DNA of 64,000 bases from contig JAURHS010000001.1 of assembly GCA_030833205.1 (NCBI GenBank), positions 1-64,000 on the forward strand, in the 5' to 3' direction. The notes beneath the pieces were generated by a model. The model did not search any database. It worked only from the letters and a program-made list of their open reading frames with translations, and was not told the origin of the DNA. Position numbers and translations under genes: made by a program. Below are positions 9,584 to 18,697 of the stretch, piece after piece (within the stretch, counting starts at the first letter, position 1; every line of letters starts with the position of its first letter). This DNA is from Prosthecobacter sp. GTDB lineage: Bacteria; Verrucomicrobiota; Verrucomicrobiia; Verrucomicrobiales; Verrucomicrobiaceae.

Positions 9584-9729
9584 CGGGGCGCGGAACATGG
9601 CATGGCCTGTCGTCCATTCCAAACGGAGAGTTTGATTCCATGCGCCGAGGGGCACCCGGCAGCGCCGATGGAGCTTGACTTTTTGCCGCCGTCTCAGGAG
9701 CTGACGCGCCTGCCTTGGTCAGGGCGCCT

Positions 9730-10425
9730 TTAGCGCAGCACCGTCTGCGCATGCACCGCATCACAGATCAGACGCAATGAGGCCTCGAGGTTGCCGTCGG
9801 CCGTGCGGAAGGCATCGGCATCAATCGTCAGTGGAGCGCCCAAGACCACCAGCGGCGCTCCATGGCGCGGGCACTCGATGGCCTGCTCAAGGCTCAGGCC
9901 GCCCACGGCCTGCACCGGGATCTGCACGGCCTGCACCACCTGCCGCAATTGGTCCATCGGGCTCGGCGCCCTTGCTCCACTGGCGGCAATGCCACGGCGC
10001 TCATCGTAGCCGATGTGATGAATGACATAATCACAGCCGAGGTCCTCAAGCCACTTCGCGCCGGCGACCATGTCCGGGCAGATCATGTTATCGCCCATCA
10101 CCTTGCAGCCGAAATCCGCGCCGGCCTTGACCACACAACCAATGGTGTGCTCATGGGCGCGGGCCATCACCACCACATGGGTGGCACCGGCCTTGGCCAT
10201 CATCTCGGCCTCCAAATAACCGCCGTCCATGGTCTTGAGATCCGCCACGATGGGCACCTTGGGAAAGGCCTGCCGCAGGGCACGCACGCCGTGCAGGCCC
10301 TCGGCCAGAATCAATGGCGTGCCGGCCTCCAGCCAGTCCACACCGGCGCGCAGCGCCATCTCGGCAGTCTGCAGGGCTTCGTCAATGTTGGTGAGGTCCA
10401 GGGAGATCTGCACAATGGGCTTCAT
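9730..10425 (-). CDS. 3-hexulose-6-phosphate synthase / OMP decarboxylase-superfamily enzyme
   Basis: A 231-aa (beta/alpha)8 barrel. It begins PIVQISLDLTN and contains EAGTPLI, then VADLKTMDGG, whose D-x-K-x-x-D supplies the metal and substrate ligands shared by hexulose-6-phosphate synthase and 3-keto-L-gulonate-6-phosphate decarboxylase. AGATHVVVMA and VGGLSLEQA follow the family pattern. The wording is closest to the archaeal/bacterial HPS branch (WLEAGTPLI, LRQAFP). HPS normally works with a 6-phospho-3-hexuloisomerase, which I do not find in the window. KGPDC-type activity is the alternative. It diverges from the gene at 10517 across 91 bases. Confidence 0.85.
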   Translation of the reverse strand: MKPIVQISLDLTNIDEALQTAEMALRAGVDWLEAGTPLILAEGLHGVRALRQAFPKVPIVADLKTMDGGYLEAEMMAKAGATHVVVMARAHEHTIGCVVKAGADFGCKVMGDNMICPDMVAGAKWLEDLGCDYVIHHIGYDERRGIAASGARAPSPMDQLRQVVQAVQIPVQAVGGLSLEQAIECPRHGAPLVVLGAPLTIDADAFRTADGNLEASLRLICDAVHAQTVLR

Positions 10426-10516
10426 GGCGCGCACTTGGGCCTTGGGGCTGCGGCCTTGCAAGAGGCAAGTCACCGAGCCGCTGCAATTTCAAGGCCTCCC
10501 GCACGTTGACAGCCCC

Positions 10517-13500
10517 ATGAATCGCCGCCTCGCCTTGCTCCTGGGTCTGTGCCTCACCACTGCCGCCACCCGCCTGGGACATGCCGCTGAGGATCAATCC
10601 CTCCTCATTCAAATGGGCCTCAGCGACAAGCAGGGCACAGCCTGGGACGGCAAGATCAAGGTCAGCCCCGGCAGCGTGCGCAGCGTGGAAGGCTGGCGCT
10701 TTGAGCGCAGCGACAAGATCCTCGGCCAGGATGGTTGGATGCTTTCCACCCGCGCCGGTGCCGGCATCAAAAAGGGCCGCAGCAACAACAACAGCAAGCT
10801 GGGCATGGCCAAGCGCGCCGCAGCCAATCTTGGGCCCATCCTCGACAACGGCGTTTGGGTGCGCCTAAGCGAGCTGACTCCGGAGTCCGTGGTGCAGGTG
10901 GAAACCAAGCAGGGCAACTTCTCCTTCCCATTGTCCGACCTGAAGGACGGCGAGCCGCTGGACCTGCTCGGTGGGCGTGTGGCCGTGCAGCGCACCGCCT
11001 CGCACACCCGCCGCCTGTCCATGCAACGCAGCGACGATGACTACCCGGCCATCACCTTTGATCGCAAAGGCACGGGCTACCTGCTTTATCAAAGCTTTAC
11101 TCCAGGCCTCGACCGCGATGAGCGCGCCAAGCGCTGGGAAGCCGAGCCCAAGGACCTGAGCTTCCTGGCCAAGCCTGCCGGAGGCGATCAACTCTGGTTG
11201 CATGTGCGCGACGGTCTGCACTGGACCGCGCAGCCGCTGGCCGTCACCGAAGCGGGCGGCGACATCTACAAATCCGCCTTGGCCACCGCAGGCGATGGCA
11301 CCTTGTGGATCTTCTGGAGCCAGCAACAAAAGGGGCAGTTTGAAATCCTCGCCCGCAGCTTTGCGCAGGGCAAACTGGGCCCGGTGCAAAACCTCAGCCA
11401 GAGCCCGGGCAATGATCTGGCCCCGGTGGCCACCTGCGATGCCCAGGGCCGCGTCTGGCTGGCCTGGCAGGCCGCCAATGCCGAGGGTCGCTTCGAGATC
11501 CGCAGCATGAACCAAAACAGCGATGGCCAATGGCAGGCGGCACAGATCCTTTCCCATAGCCAGGGCAACTGCTGGCAACCGGCGATTGCCGCCGGCCCCA
11601 GGGGCGTGGCCGTGGCCTGGGATGATTACGGCAAGGGCGACTACGACCTCTGGCTCTGGAGTCAGGAAGAAAACCAAACCATGGCCGTCGCCAACAGCCC
11701 ACTGTATGAAGCCCGCGCCAGCCTCTGCTACGACAAGCAGGGCGCCTTGTGGATTGCCTGGGAGAAAAGCGGAGCCACCTGGGGCAAGGATTGGGGTGCC
11801 TATGATGCGGCGGACGGCATTGGCCTGTATCGAGATCGGCAAATTGGATTGCTGGTCCGCGCCAAGGGCCAGTGGATGGAACCCGTCGGCTCACTGGCCG
11901 AAGCCCTGCCCAGCGCTCAGGCGCGGCGCAGCGGCAAAAGGGGCAATCTGCGCGGCGCTGACAGCAAGGCCGCCCCGCCGCCCACCGCCCCCGAACTGGC
12001 CGAGGGCCTGCCCGCGGACGCGTACCTGCAACCCGCGGTTCGCCGCGACAAGGCCGGCGAACACGCCAAGGCCGAGGGCTGGAACACCTTCAATAACCTG
12101 GGCCGCCTTGGACTCGATCCCGAGGGCCGCATCTGGCTGGTCGTGCGCAGCCGCCTCAACAGCTTTCGCGGGCCGGTGGGCAGCACCTGGGTCAGTTACG
12201 CCTGTTACCTGGACGGCGAGCAGTGGCAGGGGCCCATGCTGCTGCCGCACAGCGACAACCTCTCCTATGGTGTGCCGGCCCTGGGCTGTGGCGCACAAAG
12301 CCTGTATGTGGCGCAAAGCACGGATCATCGCATGGACCGCATGGCCGAGTTCACCCGCGCCAAGGACCCCAAGGGCAAGGGCGGCAACGCTGCCTTGGAT
12401 GCCAGTAGCGACCCCTTTGACAGCGATGTCTATGTCAGCCGCCTCGTGGCCGCAGGCCAGCCCAGGCCCGCGGTGCTCAAGCCTGCGGCGCTGCCGCCAC
12501 AGGCCGACCCCAAACCCAGCGCCCGCACGCTGGCGGAACGCAGCGAGGTGGCGGCGATCCGCAACTACCGCAGCGATGTGGGCGGCGAGAGTCTGCGGAT
12601 TTTGCGCGGTGAGTTTCATCGCCACACCGAAATCAGCGGCGATGCCGCAGGCGATGGTCCGCTTGAGGACATGTGGCGCTATGGCATGGATGCCGCGTCG
12701 ATGGACTGGATTGGCAACGGCGATCACGACAACGGCAACGGCCGCGAGTACACCTGGTGGCTGACCCAGAAAACCACGGACGCCTTTCTGCTCAGCGGGG
12801 CCTTCACGCCAATGTTCAGTTACGAGCGCAGCGTGCCCTACCCGGAGGGCCACCGCAATTGCGTCTTCGCCCAGCGCGGCGTGCGCACCCTGCCGCGTCT
12901 GCCCATCAGCGACCCCAAGGTTTTTGCGCCGGCGCCGGATACCTTGATGCTTTACCGCTACCTGCATCAGTTTGGCGGCGTCTGCGCCAGCCACACCAGC
13001 GTGGGCAACATGGGCACGGATTGGCGCAATCATGATCCGCTCGTCGAGCCCATGGTCGAGGTCTATCAGGGCGCGCGCCAAAACTACGAGTACCCAGGCT
13101 GTCCGCGTTGCCCCACTGAGCAGGATGCCATTGGTGGCTGGGAGCCCGCAGGCTTCATCAACCATGCCTTTGCCAAGGGCATTCGCTTCAGCTTCCAGAG
13201 CAGCAGCGACCACGGCAGCACCCACATCAGCTACGCCATGGTTTATGCGCGCGATGCCAGCCGCGAGGCCATTCTCGAGGCGATGAAAAAGCGCCGCACC
13301 TACGGCGCCACGGACAACATCATCGCCGACTCGCGCTGTCTGGGCGAGGACGGCCGCGAGCATCGCATGGGCGAAGCTTTTGCCTTGCGCGGCGCGCCCC
13401 GCATCACCTGTCACCTTCAAGGCACGGCGCCCTTTGCCAAGGTCACCCTGATCAAGGACAATGTCGAGCATCCCATCGCCATCGAACCCAAGGCCGTGTT

Positions 13501-13621
13501 GGATCTGCAATGGACGGACCCCAAGCCCGAGCCCGGCAAGACCAGCTACTACTACTGGCGCGGAGAGCAGAGCAATGGCGAGTTGGTCTGGGTCTCACCG
13601 ATGTGGATTGAGCTGAAATAA
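10517..13621 (+). CDS. Secreted beta-propeller / PHP-like (DUF3604-type) protein
   Basis: The open frame continues upstream, but ATG 10517 begins a clear signal peptide (MNRRLALLLGLCLTTAATRLGHAA); length 1034 aa. Residues about 150-650 contain repeated W-rich strands (TLWIFWSQQ, RVWLAWQA, ALWIAWEK, RIWLVVR) spaced like propeller blades. The C-terminal 330 residues carry a PHP/DUF3604-like metal site: GEFHRHTEISGD, GNGDHDNG, CASHTSVG and SSSDHGSTH. Members of this family are secreted, putative phosphoesterase-like proteins of unproven substrate. Preceded divergently by the HPS-like gene. The domain pairing is interesting because the metal site sits beside a binding propeller. Confidence 0.88.
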   Translation: MNRRLALLLGLCLTTAATRLGHAAEDQSLLIQMGLSDKQGTAWDGKIKVSPGSVRSVEGWRFERSDKILGQDGWMLSTRAGAGIKKGRSNNNSKLGMAKRAAANLGPILDNGVWVRLSELTPESVVQVETKQGNFSFPLSDLKDGEPLDLLGGRVAVQRTASHTRRLSMQRSDDDYPAITFDRKGTGYLLYQSFTPGLDRDERAKRWEAEPKDLSFLAKPAGGDQLWLHVRDGLHWTAQPLAVTEAGGDIYKSALATAGDGTLWIFWSQQQKGQFEILARSFAQGKLGPVQNLSQSPGNDLAPVATCDAQGRVWLAWQAANAEGRFEIRSMNQNSDGQWQAAQILSHSQGNCWQPAIAAGPRGVAVAWDDYGKGDYDLWLWSQEENQTMAVANSPLYEARASLCYDKQGALWIAWEKSGATWGKDWGAYDAADGIGLYRDRQIGLLVRAKGQWMEPVGSLAEALPSAQARRSGKRGNLRGADSKAAPPPTAPELAEGLPADAYLQPAVRRDKAGEHAKAEGWNTFNNLGRLGLDPEGRIWLVVRSRLNSFRGPVGSTWVSYACYLDGEQWQGPMLLPHSDNLSYGVPALGCGAQSLYVAQSTDHRMDRMAEFTRAKDPKGKGGNAALDASSDPFDSDVYVSRLVAAGQPRPAVLKPAALPPQADPKPSARTLAERSEVAAIRNYRSDVGGESLRILRGEFHRHTEISGDAAGDGPLEDMWRYGMDAASMDWIGNGDHDNGNGREYTWWLTQKTTDAFLLSGAFTPMFSYERSVPYPEGHRNCVFAQRGVRTLPRLPISDPKVFAPAPDTLMLYRYLHQFGGVCASHTSVGNMGTDWRNHDPLVEPMVEVYQGARQNYEYPGCPRCPTEQDAIGGWEPAGFINHAFAKGIRFSFQSSSDHGSTHISYAMVYARDASREAILEAMKKRRTYGATDNIIADSRCLGEDGREHRMGEAFALRGAPRITCHLQGTAPFAKVTLIKDNVEHPIAIEPKAVLDLQWTDPKPEPGKTSYYYWRGEQSNGELVWVSPMWIELK

Positions 13622-13656
13622 ATCAAGCCTCGCAAACCCTGCGCCTGTTGGCGCCA

Positions 13657-14634
13657 TCAGGCCGCCGACCACAGCAGCGACTCACCCTCTTCAGGCAGCA
13701 GCACCCGCTGACCCAGACCGCGACTGCGCACCTCGCGGTGCAGCCATTGCAGAGGCTCGTCCATGGGCTCGCCGCCAAGGGGAAAGGTGCCATAGTGCAT
13801 GGGCAGCATTTGCTGCGCGCCCAGCATCTCGAAAGCCTCAAGGGCCTCGGCGGGATTCATGTGCACCGGTCGGCCACTGGGTGCCTTGTAGGCCCCGATG
13901 GGCAGCAGGGCCAGATCCAGATCCGCGCGTTTGCCAATCTCGGCAAAGCCATCAAAGAGCGAGCTGTCGCCGCAGTGAAAAACGCTGCGCCCTGCGCCCT
14001 CCATGAGGAAACCGCCAAACCCGCGATGCGTGTCGTGCAGGAAGCGCGCTCCCCAGTGCTTGGCCGGCGTGAGCGTGATGGTCAGATCGCGGTAGTGCAC
14101 CTTTTGCCACAGATCCAACTCCACCACCTCACCAAAGCCGCAGCGCTTGACGACCGCGCCCACGCCGCGCGGCACGATGATGGGCTGGCCATGCGCCACC
14201 CGGCGCAGGCTGGGCAGGTGGAGGTGATCGAAATGCGCGTGCGTCACCAGCACGAGGTCGGCCGGCGGCAGGTCCGAGGCCCAGAGACTGGGCTGGCGCA
14301 CGCGCTTGATGGGGCCATGCCACAGGGCCCAGTTGGGATCAATGAGCAGGTTGCAGCCGGCCATCTGCACAAAGAAGCCGGCATGCCCCAGCCAGGTGGC
14401 GGCCAGCGACTGATCACAGGACGCCTGTTGCCACTGTGCTGAGGCTCCCGGGGCCCGTGGCGTCATGATCGAGGGCAGCCAGACCTCACCGAGAAACTGC
14501 AGATTGCGCTGCCGCCAACCGCGCTGCGGACGCAGCCCCACACAATCCTGCTGGGGTGAGGGGCGCGGCCAAAGACTCATCACCCGCTGCCGCAGGGGGC
14601 GGCGCTCACTGCTGCTGGAAGGCGGCGGGCTCAT
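13657..14634 (-). CDS. NAPE-PLD-like metallo-beta-lactamase fold hydrolase
   Basis: Up to 325 aa (an ATG at 14580 would give 307). The metal-binding motif is THAHFDHLHL (HxHxDH), with further ligands in HWGARF, HCGDSSLF and MHYGTF. The order WLGHAGFFVQ, LLIDPNW, HAHFDH, PAKHW, FHCGDS, FAEIGKR, LPIGAY, HMNPAEAL and MHYGTFPL matches N-acyl-phosphatidylethanolamine phospholipase D and its bacterial relatives better than UlaG or RNase Z. No signal peptide is evident, so it is probably cytoplasmic. It stands alone between convergent and divergent neighbours. Actual substrate unknown. Confidence 0.9.
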   Translation of the reverse strand: MSPPPSSSSERRPLRQRVMSLWPRPSPQQDCVGLRPQRGWRQRNLQFLGEVWLPSIMTPRAPGASAQWQQASCDQSLAATWLGHAGFFVQMAGCNLLIDPNWALWHGPIKRVRQPSLWASDLPPADLVLVTHAHFDHLHLPSLRRVAHGQPIIVPRGVGAVVKRCGFGEVVELDLWQKVHYRDLTITLTPAKHWGARFLHDTHRGFGGFLMEGAGRSVFHCGDSSLFDGFAEIGKRADLDLALLPIGAYKAPSGRPVHMNPAEALEAFEMLGAQQMLPMHYGTFPLGGEPMDEPLQWLHREVRSRGLGQRVLLPEEGESLLWSAA

Positions 14635-14790
14635 GGCTGGTGGTGTCAGCTCTGGGCGGTGAGACCAGAGACCGACATGCTAACCGCTGGCGCCGCCCTG
14701 ACAATGCCGGATTTCTCAGGGTCAGCAGCGCGTCGCCCGCAACATTCCAGACTGGCGGCGGCCCGTCTTTTGCCCAAGACTGGTCGCACC

Positions 14791-15399
14791 ATGGACCTTC
14801 CGACAGCCGATGCCTCAAGCAAGGCGGCCTTGCGCCGCGAGATGCGCGAGCGGCTGCGGCTGTGCCCCGAAGACCAACTTGCGCGATGGTCTGGACAGCT
14901 CATCGCCCAACTCAAGGCCCATGCCTCCACTTGGCCCAAGCCCGGAGTCATCGGCCTGTTTGGCGGCCTGCGCAGTGAGCCCGATCTGCTCGGCGAGTTT
15001 CTGCCCTGGCTGCATCGGCAGGGCTGGCAAGCCGCCCTGTTTGCGGTGCAGAATCAACGGCTGGTGGCCAAGCGCATCGAGAGTTTGGCGCAGTGCCAGC
15101 GCGGCAGTCTTGGCGTTTGGGAGCCTGCCCCAGAGACAAGCACTCTCGGGCTTGAGGATCTGCGCGTGCTGCTGGTGCCTGCCTTGGCCTATTCATCGCG
15201 CGATGGCAGGCGGCTGGGACGGGGTGGCGGTTTCTACGATCGCCTGCTGGCCGATCCAAGACTGCGCGCTCAGTGCCTTGGCATCGCCTACGAGATTCAA
15301 CTGCGCGACTCGATTCCCTGCGAGGCGCACGACGCCTGCCTGAAGTGGATCCTCACCGAAACCCGATGCCTCGAGACCCACAGCGCCGCCCAAGCCTGA
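14791..15399 (+). CDS. 5-formyltetrahydrofolate cyclo-ligase
   Basis: A 202-aa protein (ygfA/MTHFS family) that converts 5-formyl-THF to 5,10-methenyl-THF using ATP. The nucleotide-binding signature GRGGGFYDR is at residues 143-151. K11 in the N-terminal SKAALRREMR segment and the GGLRSEPDL block (58-66) fit the substrate pocket. The frame is open further upstream, but the family-like N-terminus starts at ATG 14791. It converges on the membrane-protein gene at 15417. Confidence 0.93.
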   Translation: MDLPTADASSKAALRREMRERLRLCPEDQLARWSGQLIAQLKAHASTWPKPGVIGLFGGLRSEPDLLGEFLPWLHRQGWQAALFAVQNQRLVAKRIESLAQCQRGSLGVWEPAPETSTLGLEDLRVLLVPALAYSSRDGRRLGRGGGFYDRLLADPRLRAQCLGIAYEIQLRDSIPCEAHDACLKWILTETRCLETHSAAQA

Positions 15400-15416
15400 G
15401 CCATCAACCCTGATCT

Positions 15417-16346
15417 TCAGGGCGCGGGGAGCGGCTGCGCCTTGGGAGCTGCCGCCGCAGGACTGCGGTAAATGACCTCGTCCATGGCCTGTTCCAGCAC
15501 CAGGGTTTTGAGCAGAGGCTCAAGGCGCGCATCAGCTGCCGCCTGCGCCACCTGACGCATTTGCATGAGGCCGGCCACATTGTGTTTTTCAATGGCCAGA
15601 CGCACCTGCGCATCGCTGCCGAGCTCAAGGATGGCTGGATCATTGAGCATCCGCGCTAGGGCCTCATCGCGCTGGGCCAACTCACGCCACACCCGGCCAT
15701 CGGGCCAGAGCACCAGCAGCCGCGCCAGATTGCTGCGCGCGCGCAGATCAAAGGGATCGAGGCTTTCCATCCATGACCCCAGGGCGCTGCGGTCCCACTG
15801 CTCGCTCAAGGCGGCCAACCAGCGACTGGGCGAATGCGCTGAGGGTGCAGCTGCCGCCGTGGCTGCGCCCAAGGCATCCTGCAGACTGGCCACTGCCGTC
15901 CAACCGCGCATCACAAAGGCCCCAAGGCCCAGAGCGAGGCTGGAAGGAAGCAGACTCAGCAGGCCTGCCTTCCAACCCGTCAGCCCCGCCAAAAAAGCCA
16001 GCAGTCCCAATTTGGCCATCAGACGCAGCAAGGCGCGCGTCAGAAAAAACACCAACAGACCGGCCAAGGCGGCCAGCAACATCAGCTTGGTGGTGCTGAC
16101 CTCGGCGGCATACGAGCCCAGCAGGCGCATGCGCTGATCCAAAACCAAGGCACCAGCCGCCACAGCCAGAGCCAGACTGCTGACCGCGATCACCCATTGC
16201 AGCAGGCCGCGCAACATCACCAGCACTGCCACCAACGCCATCAGGGCCAGCGCCCAGCCGCCAACACCGGCCTGGGAACTCCATTGCAACAGGTCGCTGA
16301 GCACGGCACCCCAAGAGGATGGAAGCGTCGCGTTGGGATCGGTCAT
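15417..16346 (-). CDS. Membrane protein with soluble C-terminal domain, unknown
   Basis: A 309-aa protein. Residues about 28-155 form five hydrophobic helices (GWALALMALVAVLVML, WVIAVSSLALAVAAGALVL, KLMLLAALAGLLVFFLT, KLGLLAFLAGLTGW, SLLPSSLALGLGAFVM). Residues 160-309 are soluble, helical and rich in L, A and R (ARSNLARLLVLWPDG, ALARMLNDPAIL, AIEKHNVAGLM), ending in a proline/alanine tail. I recognise no family motif. It diverges from the Tat-exported oxidoreductase at 16468 and converges on the cyclo-ligase. No function can be assigned. Confidence 0.85.
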   Translation of the reverse strand: MTDPNATLPSSWGAVLSDLLQWSSQAGVGGWALALMALVAVLVMLRGLLQWVIAVSSLALAVAAGALVLDQRMRLLGSYAAEVSTTKLMLLAALAGLLVFFLTRALLRLMAKLGLLAFLAGLTGWKAGLLSLLPSSLALGLGAFVMRGWTAVASLQDALGAATAAAAPSAHSPSRWLAALSEQWDRSALGSWMESLDPFDLRARSNLARLLVLWPDGRVWRELAQRDEALARMLNDPAILELGSDAQVRLAIEKHNVAGLMQMRQVAQAAADARLEPLLKTLVLEQAMDEVIYRSPAAAAPKAQPLPAP

Positions 16347-16467
16347 GCGCTCTCATCAAGAAAGCAGCCCGGCCCGCCTGCAAGCCCTATCTTGAGGGCG
16401 GCGCAGGCTGCAGGGATTTACCCGCCGAAAGATAAAAGGCTGCCTTCCGCGGCGATGACTCCACACC

Positions 16468-17721
16468 ATGAACCGTCGTCACCTGCTCGCACAAGCCACC
16501 TGCCTCGCTGCTTTGCAAACCCTGCCGCGCCTGCTCGCTGCGGACGCCGCCGCCAAAAAGGTGCGCGCTGCGGTCATCGGCCTTGGCCGCGGCATGGGCC
16601 ATGTGCAGGCCTTGCTGAAATTGCAGGGGGTTGAGATTGCCTACCTTGCCGAAGCCGATCCCACCAGGCTGGAGCGCGGGTTGAAGGTCGTGGCCGATGC
16701 GCAGGGCACGCCACCGGTGGGCGTGGCGGACTTCCGCAGGATTTTGGAGGACCGCTCGGTGGATGTGGTCTGCGTGGCGACGCCCAATTTTTGGCACACG
16801 CCAATGGCGATTCTGGCCTTGCAGGCCGGCAAGCATGTCTATGTGGAAAAACCCGGCAGCCAAAACCCTGGCGAGGCCGAGGCCTTGGTGGCCGCAGCCA
16901 AGGCCAGCGGCAAACTGGTGCAGATGGGCAACCAGCGCCGCACCTGGATGAAGGAAGCCATCACTGCCCTGCATGAAGGCGCCATTGGCGAGGTGCGCTA
17001 CGGCCGAGGCTTTTACTACAACAGCCGCCGCGAGAGCGGCAAGGTCACCGCCGTGCCCGCTCAACTCGACTGGAACCAATGGCAGGGTCCGGTGCCTGAT
17101 GACGACAAGCACGACATGAAAAACTTTGTGCACTACGACTGGCACTGGCTCTGGCACTGGGGCAACGGCGAAATGGGCAACAACGGCATCCACACCCTGG
17201 ACATCCTTCGCTGGGGCCTCAAGGGCCGCTACCCCAAACGCGTCACCTACAACGGCGGGCGGTACTTCTTCAAGGACGCGCAGGAAACGCCTGACACCGG
17301 CAATGCGGTGTTTGATTTTGGTCACGCCGGTTGCGAGTGGGTGCAGAGTTCCTGCCATGCTCGCGCCGCAGACAAGCCGTTGGCCGAGGTCGTCTTTTAC
17401 GGTGACGCCGGCACCATGGCCATCAGCAGCAACACCTGGACGCTGTTTGACCCCAAGGGCAAGGAAATGGGCAAGGGCAAGGGCGCCGGCGGCGGTGATC
17501 CCGCGCACTTCGGCAATTTCATTGAAGCCGTGCGCGGCAATGGCCAACTCAACAGCCCGATCGAGGAAGGACAAATCAGCACCATGATGTGTCATGTGGC
17601 CAACATTGCCTACCGCACTCAAAGCGTGGTGCGCTGCGATGAGCAAACCGGCCGCCTCATCGACAACCCGGAAGGCGAGAAGCTCTGGAAGCGCGCCTAC
17701 CGCCCAGGCTGGGGCCTCTGA
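16468..17721 (+). CDS. Gfo/Idh/MocA family oxidoreductase, Tat-exported
   Basis: A 417-aa NAD(P)-dependent oxidoreductase. The N-terminus MNRRHLLAQATCLAAL is a twin-arginine-type leader ending near LLAADA. The Rossmann motif is VIGLGRGMGHV, and the conserved Lys-Pro is in VYVEKPGSQ. GNQRRTW and the HYDWHWLWHWGNGEMGNNG block are typical of the large periplasmic subgroup in Verrucomicrobiota and Planctomycetota. Folded export by Tat fits cofactor loading in the cytoplasm. Substrate is presumably a sugar or polyol derivative. Its last 25 bases overlap the end of the convergent HAD-IB gene. Confidence 0.93.
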   Translation: MNRRHLLAQATCLAALQTLPRLLAADAAAKKVRAAVIGLGRGMGHVQALLKLQGVEIAYLAEADPTRLERGLKVVADAQGTPPVGVADFRRILEDRSVDVVCVATPNFWHTPMAILALQAGKHVYVEKPGSQNPGEAEALVAAAKASGKLVQMGNQRRTWMKEAITALHEGAIGEVRYGRGFYYNSRRESGKVTAVPAQLDWNQWQGPVPDDDKHDMKNFVHYDWHWLWHWGNGEMGNNGIHTLDILRWGLKGRYPKRVTYNGGRYFFKDAQETPDTGNAVFDFGHAGCEWVQSSCHARAADKPLAEVVFYGDAGTMAISSNTWTLFDPKGKEMGKGKGAGGGDPAHFGNFIEAVRGNGQLNSPIEEGQISTMMCHVANIAYRTQSVVRCDEQTGRLIDNPEGEKLWKRAYRPGWGL

Positions 17722-18437
17722 GGGTAAAGGCCCAGCACCTGCTGCAAGACCGCAAGCATGTCGCCCACGCGCCCGCGATAGGGCCGTGGGGGCAACAGCA
17801 CCTCGGCCCCAGGCATGACTGCCCTCAAGGAGGCGCTGGGGTGCACCAACACCGCATTGCCGGCGAAGTTCAACAGCGGCAAATCCGCCGCACTGTCACT
17901 ATAGGCCCAGACCTCGGCGCTGCCCTGTTGGCCTGCGAGCTGAGGCAACAACCTCAGCATTGCCGGGATCTTGGCCTGACCCTTGTTGTTGCCAAGGGGC
18001 AGGGGCATCCACAGCGGCAGACGCGCGCTTGGGCTCACCTCCGTGGCCACACAGGCATCCATGCGCAAGGCATCGGCAATCTCTCGGGCATAAAGGCTTG
18101 GGCTGGCCGTGTTGAGCACCAGCAGCGCGCCCTCGCGGCGGTGCTGCTCAAGGCGCTCGAGAACTTCAGGATAAAGACGGGGCATCACCTCCTGGGGCAC
18201 AAACTCGCGCACCAAGGCCTGCAGCCGATCCGTGGGCATGCCGCAAAGATAGGCATGAAAGGCCTGCTTGGCCCTCGCCGTGCTCACCAAGCGCAGAGCC
18301 TTGGCCAGACCAAAGGGCAAGAACCACAACAAACCCAACCGACGCCAAGGGTGACGCTTGAGCACGAAGTTGCAAAAAAGCGCCTGGGTGTCGAAGGGCA
18401 GCAGGGTGTGATCGAGGTCAAAGAGGGCGTAGCGCAA
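17697..18437 (-). CDS. HAD-IB family phosphatase (SerB-like)
   Basis: A 246-aa HAD hydrolase. Motif I FDLDHTLLPF (D7, D9), motif II LNTASPSLY, motif III the Lys of GNNKGQAK, and motif IV AYSDSAADLPLL fit subfamily IB, which includes phosphoserine phosphatase-like and CicA-type enzymes. A basic, hydrophobic segment (RRLGLLWFLPFGLAKAL) in the cap is typical of the CicA/IB group and may touch the membrane. The 3' end overlaps that of the oxidoreductase gene by 25 bases. Substrate unknown. Confidence 0.9.
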   Translation of the reverse strand: MRYALFDLDHTLLPFDTQALFCNFVLKRHPWRRLGLLWFLPFGLAKALRLVSTARAKQAFHAYLCGMPTDRLQALVREFVPQEVMPRLYPEVLERLEQHRREGALLVLNTASPSLYAREIADALRMDACVATEVSPSARLPLWMPLPLGNNKGQAKIPAMLRLLPQLAGQQGSAEVWAYSDSAADLPLLNFAGNAVLVHPSASLRAVMPGAEVLLPPRPYRGRVGDMLAVLQQVLGLYPQRPQPGR

Positions 18438-18555
18438 GCGGAAGCCTTTACCCTGCGCCCCGGCCCGGGGCGAGGCAAGCGCCCAAAGCGCAAGAAAGCG
18501 CGTTTTCGCGGTTGCATCTCTCTTGAGTGCGGGTCACTGTACCGGCCTACCAAAT

Positions 18556-18632
<77 letters not shown>

Positions 18633-18645
18633 ATTTCAACTCAAA

Positions 18646-18677
18646 CCCCGCAATGCTCAGCGCGTGCGGGGTTTTTT
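18646..18677 (+). terminator. Rho-independent terminator after the initiator tRNA
   Basis: The inverted repeat CCCCGC (18646-18651) / GCGGGG (18666-18671) with a 14-base loop is followed directly by six T residues (18672-18677). It ends the tRNA transcript and lies just before the 3' end of the opposite-strand kinase gene. Confidence 0.88.
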
Positions 18678-18697
18678 GATGGCCAAGCCTCAAGCCA

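Noticed and set aside
11891..13510. Minus-strand open frame of 539 codons
   Set aside because: Entirely within the secreted propeller/PHP gene and lacking any motif.
18512..18540. TTGCAT - 17 bases - CACTGT as promoter of the initiator tRNA
   Set aside because: Spacing fits, but both boxes match the consensus poorly; not listed as a feature.
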